This document shows positions 26,294 through 34,679 of a stretch of DNA of 64,000 nt, in pieces. Source of the DNA: CADEED01 sp020442965. Its GTDB lineage: Bacteria; Pseudomonadota; Gammaproteobacteria; Steroidobacterales; Steroidobacteraceae. The DNA is taken from contig JAWLAH010000012.1 of assembly GCA_041395525.1 (NCBI GenBank), positions 22,332-86,331 on the forward strand, given 5' to 3'. The notes below the pieces were generated by a model, which did no database searches, was not told the DNA's origin, and saw nothing but the letters and a program-made list of their open reading frames with translations. The position numbers and the translations under genes were made by a program. Numbering within the stretch: the first letter of the stretch is position 1; every line of letters starts with the position of its first letter.

Positions 26294-27132
26294 GATATTA
26301 GGCGGGCTGCAAAGTGCTGCGCTGTCGTGGCGACGACCACATCGTTAGTGACAATCTCGGTGGCGCCCCAGAAAGCGTCGCCCAGGAGCGCCTCGGCCGT
26401 TGCACGAACGCCGCTGGCGGTGAGCTGGGCGACCACTTGCTCAAGCGCTGCACTGACGTGTAGGGGATCGCGCCGGCCTATTTCGATGCAGTGCACATCA
26501 CCCAGCCGACCCGCCAAATCCGCGGCAGACAGTTGCAGTCCTTGCAGACCACGCGCGAGCGCCGCGGAGAGCTGGTAGCCGGCAACTTCCAGCACGCCGT
26601 CGCGTTGCAGCTGTGCGCTGAGCTCGGCCGCGCTCGCGCGCTTCGCCGACAACATCGAAGCCGCCACACGTAGTCGCAAGAACTGCGACAGCGCCTGCGC
26701 ACCCGCGGCCTGGGGTTGCCAAAAGACGGTGGTTACGAACTGCGCCGAGCACCTGGCGAGATACTCGGTCGTTAGCGCAGCGCCCAGACGCAACGCCAAA
26801 ATGCCCTGCAAGCGCTCACCGGCCTGCTCGACCGCGCGCGCCGTCGCATCGAGGTCGCGCGCCCAGATATCGATCGTGGCGCCGCTGAACTCGCCAGCGC
26901 TGTCGCCGGTGCCGTACAAGTCCGGTAGCACCGTGTGAATGCCGTGTGCCGCGAGCGCCCGTGCCGTGAGCGCGAACATCCGCCGACTCTTGTTCATCTC
27001 CTCCGCGAACGGCGGCACGATGAGCACACACGGACCGGCAGTCGAGTTAGTTGGCCGGTAGTGCGTCAGCAGAATGGGTCCGGCAGCGCCAGTGATAAAC
27101 TGAGCCGTCGTTGCGCAGCCGGAACTGGTCAC
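26290..27132 (-). CDS. Hydrolase 2, exosortase A system-associated (alpha/beta fold, nucleophile missing)
   Basis: The protein has 280 residues. The fold is clear from CVLIVPPFAEEMNKSRRMFALTARALAAHG and VLPDLYGTGDSAGEF, the characteristic N-terminal part of TIGR03101. At the nucleophile elbow the sequence is ILALRLGAAL, with Arg115 where Ser or Cys would stand, so it is probably not an ordinary hydrolase. The late region (CIEIGRRDPLHVS, GDAFWGATEIV) also lacks a clear catalytic His. The start is GTG at 27132, overlapping the acyl carrier protein stop by four bases. It may serve as a partner or a pseudo-enzyme for hydrolase 1. Confidence 0.88.
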   Translation of the reverse strand: MTSSGCATTAQFITGAAGPILLTHYRPTNSTAGPCVLIVPPFAEEMNKSRRMFALTARALAAHGIHTVLPDLYGTGDSAGEFSGATIDIWARDLDATARAVEQAGERLQGILALRLGAALTTEYLARCSAQFVTTVFWQPQAAGAQALSQFLRLRVAASMLSAKRASAAELSAQLQRDGVLEVAGYQLSAALARGLQGLQLSAADLAGRLGDVHCIEIGRRDPLHVSAALEQVVAQLTASGVRATAEALLGDAFWGATEIVTNDVVVATTAQHFAARLIS

Positions 27133-27392
27133 GCAATTTTGGAATCGAAGAACGCCGCGAGGGAGCCGAGCGTCGCAAACGTATCGGCGCTGACATCATC
27201 ATCGTCGATGACGATACCAAACTCATCTTCTGCGGCAGTCAATACGCCCACGACCGCCATCGAGTCGAGCTCGGCGATCGCGCCTAACAGCGGGCTCGTT
27301 TCATCGAGCAACGCCGCTCTGTCCCCCAGTTGCAGGGTATCGCGCAGCAGCGCGCGCGTACGGGCAAGGCTCTTGACGTTCACTTCCGACAT
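27129..27392 (-). CDS. Acyl carrier protein, EPS locus type
   Basis: The protein has 87 residues. The phosphopantetheine attachment site is Ser44 in AELDSMAVVGVL (D-S-M in place of the fatty-acid D-S-L). It is acidic, with EFGIVIDDDDVS following as in helix III of acyl carrier proteins. It needs an external phosphopantetheinyl transferase, not seen here. It lies between GT2 and hydrolase 2, the latter with a four-base overlap, and belongs functionally with the acyl ligase at 17697. It likely carries the acyl or aminoacyl group used to decorate the glycan. Confidence 0.92.
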   Translation of the reverse strand: MSEVNVKSLARTRALLRDTLQLGDRAALLDETSPLLGAIAELDSMAVVGVLTAAEDEFGIVIDDDDVSADTFATLGSLAAFFDSKIA

Positions 27393-27407
27393 TGGTAGTT
27401 CCTAAGG

Positions 27408-28574
27408 CTATTGGGATTTCTTTTCGGGCTGTTGCGCACGAACGGTAGTCCAGGTGGTGTAAGTCTTGCCAGCGTATGCCTCGTAGATGCCCTTGAGCGC
27501 CGCATAGTTGACCATGCAGAAATACAACGGCACGTTCAAGATCGTCGGCAGGTCGCCGCGCCGGCGCAGTGCAAAGCCCGCGAGCGCCAGCAGATAGAAG
27601 GCTAGCTGACCGATCAGGGCCAGAGTGTAGATCAGGCCGCGCGGCGCGAGCACGATACTGAGTAGTAACAATGCTATCAACATCGCACCCACCAGCCAGC
27701 GCAATAGCTTGTGCGAGATGAATTGCCAGGCGAACACGCCGAAGCGCAGCGGATTGGCGAGTTCGCGCAGATTCATGGCAGCCCGCCAGGCGCGATTGAC
27801 GATGCGCACCTTGCGCCCGAATTCCTTGGAGAAATTCTCGGCGCCCTCTTCGAAACAGCGTGCCTCACGCTCGTATACGAACCGATAGCCACGCCGAACC
27901 GTCTGCAGCGGATTGACGAAATCGGACAGCGCATCGGCGCGCATATCCTCGTAGAGCGCGCGGCGCACAGCGTAGATAGCGCCATCGCCGCCGACAACCG
28001 AACCGATGTCGGTCTCGAGCACTTTGATCGCCGTCTCGTACGACCAATAGCGCGACTCCTCACGATCGACGGCCGCATCCGAACGCGTGTAACCGGATTC
28101 ACCGACCACGCCGCCGACTTGCGGATCGGCAAAGTTGCGCACGAGCTTCCGGATCGTCGCGCGCTCATAGATCGCGTTCGCGTCCGAGAACACCAGCACC
28201 TCGCCCGTCGCGGCGCGCGCGGCGGCGTTGAGTCCGACGGTTTTGCCACCTCGACTCGACATCCGCAGTAGCTTGACGCGCGGCGAGTCATAGCCAGACA
28301 CCATGTCGTCCGTCCCGTCGTCCGATGCATCCGACACGACCAGGATGTCGAGCAGTTCGGGTGGATAGTCGAGCTCGAGGCTGTTGGCGAGCTTCTCGCG
28401 AATCACCTGTGCTTCGTTGAAGGCCGAGATGATCAAGGTCACCGAGGGCGTCGCGAGCGACTGCGCGACAGGCCTACGGCCACGGAGCGCACGCAGGCCC
28501 ACGAGCAGCAGCGGATAGCCTGCGTACACGTAAATGATCAGTGCGGCGACACACCAGAACAGGACTTCTAACAT
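27408..28574 (-). CDS. Membrane-anchored glycosyltransferase family 2
   Basis: The protein has 388 residues. An N-terminal membrane helix (MLEVLFWCVAALIIYVYAGYPLLL) precedes a GT-A domain with TLIISAFNEAQVIREKLANSL, LVVSDASDDGTDDMV, EVLVFSDANAIYE (metal-binding D-x-N region), GDGAIYAVRR and the acceptor-site segment KVRIVNRAWRA. Three more membrane helices end the protein. This is the layout of processive or lipid-acceptor enzymes related to cellulose synthase and PgaC. The ATG at 28574 fits the membrane helix; the GTG at 28613 adds a basic 13-residue leader. It starts the operon with the acyl carrier protein and the two hydrolases. Confidence 0.88.
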   Translation of the reverse strand: MLEVLFWCVAALIIYVYAGYPLLLVGLRALRGRRPVAQSLATPSVTLIISAFNEAQVIREKLANSLELDYPPELLDILVVSDASDDGTDDMVSGYDSPRVKLLRMSSRGGKTVGLNAAARAATGEVLVFSDANAIYERATIRKLVRNFADPQVGGVVGESGYTRSDAAVDREESRYWSYETAIKVLETDIGSVVGGDGAIYAVRRALYEDMRADALSDFVNPLQTVRRGYRFVYEREARCFEEGAENFSKEFGRKVRIVNRAWRAAMNLRELANPLRFGVFAWQFISHKLLRWLVGAMLIALLLLSIVLAPRGLIYTLALIGQLAFYLLALAGFALRRRGDLPTILNVPLYFCMVNYAALKGIYEAYAGKTYTTWTTVRAQQPEKKSQ

Positions 28575-28735
28575 TGTTGACGGGCGGCGCGCGCTGGTGC
28601 GCACGACCACCACTTCCCGGGGGGGCCTAAGCGTACCGCAAGTCGCGCGGTGTCAGGCGGACCCAATTCAAGGATTTTCAGTGCGCGAACCCGCTAGGAT
28701 TGCTCAATGGATGAACGACAGGCTCGCTTGACATC

Positions 28736-30559
28736 ATGAAGCATTTGAGAGGCGCCTGCGCGCGCTCCGGCGCGGTCTGGCCCGCAGGCGCAAGCTGGGC
28801 ATGCAGCGACGGCGACAACGCGGCTCCAGCGGTCACGAACGCGACCGTGGGCCCTGCCACGATGGTCGTGGCGCCCGCTGTCTACAGCGACGAGAGCCTG
28901 ACCATCGCGGTACGCGGTACGCCCTGTTGGCGCGAGTTACCCGCGGTTGCGGCGGTCTGCGGCGATCATGCGGCCAAAGTGGCCGCGGCGTTTCGCCACA
29001 GTGGGCGCGATTTCCTGGCACGTTTGGGCGGCAAGTTTGCGATCGCGATTTTCGACCGCCGCGACGCGAGCCTGCTGCTGGCAATCGACCGCATCGGGAT
29101 CGAGCGAATCGCCTATGGCCAAACGGCCGATGGACTTTACTTCGGCACCTCGGCCGAGGAGATCGCGCGAGCGCCCGGAATGAGCGCCGCGATTCGCCTA
29201 CAGTCGATCTACGACTATCTGTTCTTTCACATGGTCCCTTCACCGACGACGCTCTTCCAGGGCGTAGCCAAGCTGGCGCCGGCATCGTACTTGCATTACC
29301 GCGCGGGTACGGTGACAACGGGCGCGTACTGGCGACCGAGCTTCACGCCCTGGGGCGCGGCTCGTACACCGGCGCTCGAGCAGGAGTTGTTAGCGTCGCT
29401 AGAACAGGGCGTCGCTGCGAGCGATCCGGATGACTGCACCGGTGCATTCCTGAGCGGTGGTCTCGATAGCTCGAGCGTCGCCGGAATGCTCGCGCGCGTA
29501 CACCCGCCGGCACGTACTTTTTCGATCGGCTTCGGTGTGCCGGAATTCGACGAACTCGAATACGCTCGCATCAGCGCCAAACACTTTGGTAGCGAGCTGA
29601 CCGAATACGTCGCGCGACCGCAAGATATCCTCGAATCGTTCAGCCAAATCGCTCGCGCTTACGATGAACCGTTCGGCAACGCGTCGGCACTGCCGGCGCT
29701 AAGTTGCGCCCGGCTCGCACGCGCGCACGGCATCGATCACCTGCTGGCAGGCGACGGCGGTGACGAGTTGTTTGGTGGCAATAGCCGCTACGCCGCGCAG
29801 CAAGTGTTCGAGCGCTACACGGAGGCACCGCAATGGCTGCGCCGCGGGCTGCTCGAACCACTGCTGCGTGCCCTGCCAGACTCGGCACGGCGCATCGATC
29901 TGATCAGACGCACCGGCAACTATGTCGAGCAGGCCAACACGCCGCTGCCGCGTCGGCTCGAAACCTGGAATCTATTGCACAAGCTCGGCGTAGCTAACGT
30001 GCTCGAGCCGCAGTTTCTGAGTGCGATAGATCCGCTGGCTCCGCTCGCACACATGGATGCCGTCTATCGGGCGTGCCCGCCGGCGCACAATATCGACAAC
30101 ATGTTGTTCTACGATTGGCACTTTACGCTGGCGGACAGCGACCTGCGCAAGGTCGAGACCATGTGTGACCTTGCAGGTGTGCGAGTGTCGTATCCGATGC
30201 TCGACAACGCGGTCATCGATCTGTCGACGCGCATCGCCCCGGATTGGAAGCTCTCGAACGGGCAGCTGCGCTATTACTACAAGCAGGCAACCCGGACGTT
30301 CCTGCCCGCGGAAGTCATCAACAAGAAGAAACACGGCTTCGGTCTGCCGTTCGGTTTGTGGTTGCGTGATTCTGAGCCCATGCGCGACATGTTCTTCGAT
30401 GCGTTATCGAGACTGCGCGCGCGCCGCATCATTCGCGGCGATTTGCTCGACAAGCTGCGGCAATTGAATGACAACGACGAGGCAAGCTACTACGGCGTGC
30501 TGATCTGGGTGTTAGCGATGCTAGAAGTCTGGCTGGAGCAGCACGAGATGTCGCTCTAG
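28736..30559 (+). CDS. Asparagine-synthase-like amidotransferase with inactive glutaminase domain
   Basis: The protein has 607 residues. The synthase half is intact: ATP pyrophosphatase loop FLSGGLDSSSVAG at about residues 238-250, DGGDELFGGN, and KKKHGFGLPFGLWLRD near the end. The N-terminal half (to about residue 190) has the shape of a class II glutaminase (FLARLGGKFAIAIFDRRDAS, LLAIDRIGIERIAYGQ) but begins MKHLRGACARSG, with no MCGI start and so no catalytic Cys2. It therefore probably uses free ammonia, another enzyme's ammonia, or an amine acceptor, as beta-lactam synthetase does. It is a single plus-strand gene, convergent with the second NodB deacetylase gene. Related complete enzymes are at 32751 and 35821. 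Confidence 0.88.
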   Translation: MKHLRGACARSGAVWPAGASWACSDGDNAAPAVTNATVGPATMVVAPAVYSDESLTIAVRGTPCWRELPAVAAVCGDHAAKVAAAFRHSGRDFLARLGGKFAIAIFDRRDASLLLAIDRIGIERIAYGQTADGLYFGTSAEEIARAPGMSAAIRLQSIYDYLFFHMVPSPTTLFQGVAKLAPASYLHYRAGTVTTGAYWRPSFTPWGAARTPALEQELLASLEQGVAASDPDDCTGAFLSGGLDSSSVAGMLARVHPPARTFSIGFGVPEFDELEYARISAKHFGSELTEYVARPQDILESFSQIARAYDEPFGNASALPALSCARLARAHGIDHLLAGDGGDELFGGNSRYAAQQVFERYTEAPQWLRRGLLEPLLRALPDSARRIDLIRRTGNYVEQANTPLPRRLETWNLLHKLGVANVLEPQFLSAIDPLAPLAHMDAVYRACPPAHNIDNMLFYDWHFTLADSDLRKVETMCDLAGVRVSYPMLDNAVIDLSTRIAPDWKLSNGQLRYYYKQATRTFLPAEVINKKKHGFGLPFGLWLRDSEPMRDMFFDALSRLRARRIIRGDLLDKLRQLNDNDEASYYGVLIWVLAMLEVWLEQHEMSL

Positions 30560-30566
30560 CGATGCG

Positions 30567-31556
30567 TCAGCTGGCCACCGCGGGTTGCGTGTCGCGATAG
30601 GTCAGCGCGAGACGCGCCGCGAACCTCACGCTCGTTCGATCCCACGGTGCCACGCGCGGCAACTGCCATCGATCGCTGTCCGCGTGAATGCAACCCCAGG
30701 ATGTTGTCAGCGCATATTTGAACCCCGCGGTCCGCGCCTGCGCCACATGCAGTGCCTCGTAATCGAAGCCGGGTCGACCATTGGGGTACGCGAAAGAGGT
30801 GACCGGCGCGGCGACGATCGCCTCGAGATCCGCGCGGCTCTGCACGATCTCACGCTGGGACGCCGTGGGATCGAGACGCAACAGGATGGGATGGCTGACG
30901 GTATGTGCGCCGATTTCCATCCCGGCGGCGTGCAGTGCCTTGATCTGTGTCTCCGACATCATCAGTGAGCGTTCCGTTGCCGGCGGGTAGCGCCGCCGAA
31001 TCTCATCGACGAGCTCGGCGCGTCGCGTCACCGCAGCATGCTTGACTTGCGTGATGACCGCGTCGATCGCAGCCCGGTGAGATGCAACGGTATCGATGAC
31101 GTAGCGCCCAAGATCGAGTGCGGCGAGATCGATGCTGCCCGAAGCGTTACGCAACGACTCGATCACGACGTCGTTGAACATGTTAGCGCCGCGCATGAAA
31201 CCGGTGGCGATGTAAAACGTTGCGGCAATCCCGCGACGTTGCAGAATCGGCAGTGCGATATCGTGGTTGTCGGCGTAACCGTCATCGAACGTGATACAGA
31301 CCGCGCGCGCTGGCAGGCTGCGGCGTTCAAGCCGCTCGAGCGCTTCGGTGAGCGGCAGCGGCCTGTAAGCATCCTGCAGCAACTGCAGGTGCTGATCGAA
31401 TCGCTCTGGACACAGATCGTCGGGAAACAGCTCATCTGCGACCGGTGCGACCCGATGATAGTGCAGCACCAGCAATCGGTTGGCGCCCGTGCGGCCACCC
31501 ATGACGCTTGCCAGGGTTCGCAGGGCCCAGCGTTGCGATCCCGCAAGGCGTTTCAC
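30567..31556 (-). CDS. Polysaccharide deacetylase 2 (NodB fold)
   Basis: The protein has 329 residues. NodB motifs are CITFDDGYADNHD (catalytic and metal aspartates), GIAATFYIATGFM, MEIGAHTVSHPILLRLD (H-x-x-x-H) and SFAYPNGRPGFD. It begins LLVLHYHRVAPVADELFPDDLC, like the PgaB/IcaB-type and XrtA-locus deacetylases. No signal peptide is evident. The GTG at 31556 overlaps the stop of the upstream glycosyltransferase by four bases (GTGA), which supports it over the ATG-like reading from 31604. It is the last gene of a coupled chain running down from 37764. It differs clearly from the deacetylase at 5365, so two deacetylation steps or sites are likely. Confidence 0.88.
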   Translation of the reverse strand: MKRLAGSQRWALRTLASVMGGRTGANRLLVLHYHRVAPVADELFPDDLCPERFDQHLQLLQDAYRPLPLTEALERLERRSLPARAVCITFDDGYADNHDIALPILQRRGIAATFYIATGFMRGANMFNDVVIESLRNASGSIDLAALDLGRYVIDTVASHRAAIDAVITQVKHAAVTRRAELVDEIRRRYPPATERSLMMSETQIKALHAAGMEIGAHTVSHPILLRLDPTASQREIVQSRADLEAIVAAPVTSFAYPNGRPGFDYEALHVAQARTAGFKYALTTSWGCIHADSDRWQLPRVAPWDRTSVRFAARLALTYRDTQPAVAS

Positions 31557-32737
31557 GTCAATGCCTCGTACACGGGGCCATAAACGCGTGCAATGTGGGC
31601 CCAAGTACGGTGCTCAGCTACGTACCGCCGTCCGGCCGCAATCAGCTGCACCCGCCTGACCGGATCGGCCGCGATGCTGACGACAGCCGTCGCCAGTGCC
31701 GTCTCATCGCCCGCTTTGAACAACACGCCGGTCACACCGTCTTCGATCAACTCGCGATGCCCGCCAACGTCGGAGGCGGCGACCGCCTTGCCGAGCGCCA
31801 TCGCCTCGAGCGGCTTGATCGGTGTCACCATGTTGGTGAGTCGCATCGGGGTACGGGGGAACACCAACAAATCGATCGCTGCGTACATGTTCAGCACGTC
31901 GTCATGCGGCACCTGGCCGGTGAACCGTACCGCATCGTGCAAGCCGAGCGTGCTGGTCAGTTCGCGCAGACGCTCTCCCTCCGGCCCTGCACCGACCAAC
32001 AGGAGCAGCACGTCGGGGCGCTGCGCAAGAATGCGTGGCATGGCTCTCAGTAGTACGTCGAGACCTTCCCAGGCGAAGAACGAGCCGACGAACCCCAGCA
32101 CAAAGCGGCCTTCGAGCCCGAGCACCGCGCGCGCGGCTTTGGGGTCGGGCAGCACCTCGTCGAGTTTGCGTCCATCGACCGCATTCGCCGCGACCGTAAT
32201 GCGTTCGGGTGCTATCCCGCGGCCGATCATGTCGGCTCGCAATCCGTCACAGATCGTCACGATCGCATCGGCACGGCGCAGTGCCTGCGTTTCCAACCAA
32301 CGCGACAGGCGGTAGCGTGCGCTGCCCTCGTGGGTAACGCCGGAACTGACAGCCGCGTCCTCCCAGGACGAGCGCGCCTCGTACACGACCGGTACACCCA
32401 GCCCGAACGCAGCGAATGCATTGAGGCAGGGCGAGTGAGCGTGGATGACGTCAGGCCTGGCAGCCGCAACCGCGGTCCGCAGTGCCCGCCTGACCGTCGT
32501 GACACTGGCAACTTGTTCGAGCACTGGCAGGCGCGCCCACGACCCACTATCGGGCGCGATCCGCTGATAGGTCATGCCGTCGATCGTTTCGACCGGTGTG
32601 GTCACGCGCTCTTGCTTGGGGCTGGTCAGCGCGCTGACACGCCAACGGCGTTGTTGTTCGAGCAAGATCGAATGGCTGCGCACCGCATAACCATCCGGCA
32701 CCGGCAGAGAATGATCCAGGACGTGCAGGACGTGCAT
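31553..32737 (-). CDS. Glycosyltransferase family 4, PEP-CTERM/exosortase A-associated (TIGR04063 type)
   Basis: The protein has 394 residues and a GT-B fold. The N-terminus MHVLHVLDHSLPVPDGYAVRSHSI is the signature of the TIGR04063 family found in XrtA EPS loci. The donor site has VGSFFAWEGLDVLLRAMP, LLVGAGPEGERLR and PIKPLEAMALGKAVAASDVGGHRELIEDG, which carries the E-x7-E pair. It lies 13 bases after the amidotransferase gene at 32751 and is coupled to deacetylase 2 by a GTGA overlap. Confidence 0.93.
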   Translation of the reverse strand: MHVLHVLDHSLPVPDGYAVRSHSILLEQQRRWRVSALTSPKQERVTTPVETIDGMTYQRIAPDSGSWARLPVLEQVASVTTVRRALRTAVAAARPDVIHAHSPCLNAFAAFGLGVPVVYEARSSWEDAAVSSGVTHEGSARYRLSRWLETQALRRADAIVTICDGLRADMIGRGIAPERITVAANAVDGRKLDEVLPDPKAARAVLGLEGRFVLGFVGSFFAWEGLDVLLRAMPRILAQRPDVLLLLVGAGPEGERLRELTSTLGLHDAVRFTGQVPHDDVLNMYAAIDLLVFPRTPMRLTNMVTPIKPLEAMALGKAVAASDVGGHRELIEDGVTGVLFKAGDETALATAVVSIAADPVRRVQLIAAGRRYVAEHRTWAHIARVYGPVYEALT

Positions 32738-32750
32738 TTGACGAACGAAC

Positions 32751-34679
32751 CTAAACGGCCGCGGCCATGCCTGCCGGCGGCGCGCCGGTCTGCTTACGCA
32801 GAAAGCCGTCGAACATCAGGAGCGCCCACAGCACCGCGCTGTGATTACGACGGCCAGCCGCGTGCTCATTCCACAGACGTTGCAAGTAAACCGACGAGAA
32901 CAGGCCACAGTCACGCAAGACGGGGCCTGCCAGTGTCTGTTGCACACGTTCGCGGAGTGAACCCCGAAACCACAGGTCGAGCGGCACACCGAAGCCCTGT
33001 TTTTTGCGATACAGAATATTGTGGGGCAAGAGCGGTTGTAACGCCTGTTTCAAAATGTATTTGCCTTCGCCGCGCTTCAATTTGATGTTGGTCGGCAAGC
33101 CTGCGACCCAATCGACGAATGTGTAGTCGAGAAACGGTGTACGTACTTCGAGGCCGTGCGCCATGCTGGCGCGATCCACCTTAGTCAGAATATCGCCGGG
33201 TAGGTAGGTCTTGAAATCGAGGTATTGCACGAGCGCGAGCGGATCGTCGACCGCACCGCCTTGTGCGTAGCCACGATACACTTCATTGGCACGATATCCC
33301 TGCAGGTCCCGCTCGAGTTCTCTCGAGAACAGCTGGCGCCGGCCCGCGTCGTCGAAGATCGATACACCGTGCAAATAGGCGTCGACGGCATTGCGAGCCA
33401 ACGACTGAAAGGTGGTCTTGCCACGCACGAAACGCGGCGCCCAGTCGAGCTTGGGATACAAGCGACCGAGCGGTCCGAAGATCGCCTGCCGCACAGCGAG
33501 CGGCAAACGCTGCCGCACCTGTTCCTCTCCGGCGAACAGCCGATAGCGACGGTAACCGATGAAATTCTCGTCGCCGCCGTCCCCGGACAGGGCCACTTTG
33601 ACGTGCTGACGCGCGAGCGCACAGACCCGGTAGGTAGGAATGGCGCTGCTGTCCGCATACGGCTCGTCGTAAACATCGGTCAGGTGATCGAGCAGACTGT
33701 AATCCGACGCTTCGACCACTTGGGTCTTATGGTCCGTCTTGATCGCCTCGGAAACCTGCAAGGCTTGCGCCGATTCGTCGTACTCTGGTTCGCGAAAGCC
33801 GATCGAGCAGGTCAGCAGGTGTGGCGTGCCGATTTCGCGCATCAGCGCGACGACCGCGCTCGAATCGATACCGCCGGAGAGAAACGCGCCGAGCGGCACA
33901 TCGGAGACGAGCCGCAGCCGCACCGCGTCCTGCAAGCGACTGCGCAACTCGCTCGCGAGCGCCACCTCATCCGGGGCGCTGGTGGGTCGAACCCGCAGCG
34001 GCACGTCCCAGTAGCGGCGCGGCGCGGGCACGTCCTTGCCACGCTGAATAGTCAGATACATGCCCGGTTCGAGCTTGCGCACGTTCTGAAAGATCGTCGC
34101 AGGATCCGGGACATACCCGAAAGCGAAATAATTCTCGACCGATTGCGGATCGATCTTGCGCGGCACCTGCGGGTGCGCCATGAGCACTTTCAGCTCCGAG
34201 CCAAAAGCGATCCAGCCCGACGGCAGGATGCAATAGTGCAGGGGCTTCACGCCCAAGCGATCACGCGCGATAAAGAGTCGCTGCTGACGCTCGTCCCACA
34301 GCGCGAATGCGAACATGCCGTTGAAGCGCTCGAGCGCGGCCTCGCCCCACTGCTCCCAGGCATGCACGATCACCTCGGTATCGCAGCGCGTGCGAAACCT
34401 GTGCCCCAGCTGAGTAAGTTCGGTGACCAGTTCGGCGAAATTGAAAATCTCACCGTTGTAGGTAACGACGACGCTACCGTCCTCGTTGTAGAGCGGTTGT
34501 TTGCCACCCTCGAGATCGATGATCGACAGTCGCCGATGGCCCAAGCCAACGCCCGGACTCACGTGAAACCCATGCCCGTCCGGTCCACGATGGGCGATCG
34601 CGTCGTTCATGGCGCGCAGCAACCGCTCATCGACTGGGCGACGTTCACGCAGATCAACGATGCCCGATATTCCGCACAT
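32751..34679 (-). CDS. Amidotransferase 1, exosortase A system-associated (asparagine synthase family)
   Basis: The protein has 642 residues. It begins MCGISGIVDL, with Cys2 as the glutaminase nucleophile, and has AIAHRGPDGHG and VTYNGEIFNF in the class II glutaminase. The synthase domain has the pyrophosphatase loop FLSGGIDSSAVVALM, SGDGGDENFIGY and YRKKQGFGVPLDLWFRG. This is the TIGR03108 type. It transfers ammonia to a carboxylate, probably on a uronic acid or acyl group of the glycan. The ATG at 34679 gives the Met-Cys start; the codon before it (34682) is TTG and would displace Cys2. It overlaps the upstream glycosyltransferase stop by ATGA. Confidence 0.93.
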   Translation of the reverse strand: MCGISGIVDLRERRPVDERLLRAMNDAIAHRGPDGHGFHVSPGVGLGHRRLSIIDLEGGKQPLYNEDGSVVVTYNGEIFNFAELVTELTQLGHRFRTRCDTEVIVHAWEQWGEAALERFNGMFAFALWDERQQRLFIARDRLGVKPLHYCILPSGWIAFGSELKVLMAHPQVPRKIDPQSVENYFAFGYVPDPATIFQNVRKLEPGMYLTIQRGKDVPAPRRYWDVPLRVRPTSAPDEVALASELRSRLQDAVRLRLVSDVPLGAFLSGGIDSSAVVALMREIGTPHLLTCSIGFREPEYDESAQALQVSEAIKTDHKTQVVEASDYSLLDHLTDVYDEPYADSSAIPTYRVCALARQHVKVALSGDGGDENFIGYRRYRLFAGEEQVRQRLPLAVRQAIFGPLGRLYPKLDWAPRFVRGKTTFQSLARNAVDAYLHGVSIFDDAGRRQLFSRELERDLQGYRANEVYRGYAQGGAVDDPLALVQYLDFKTYLPGDILTKVDRASMAHGLEVRTPFLDYTFVDWVAGLPTNIKLKRGEGKYILKQALQPLLPHNILYRKKQGFGVPLDLWFRGSLRERVQQTLAGPVLRDCGLFSSVYLQRLWNEHAAGRRNHSAVLWALLMFDGFLRKQTGAPPAGMAAAV

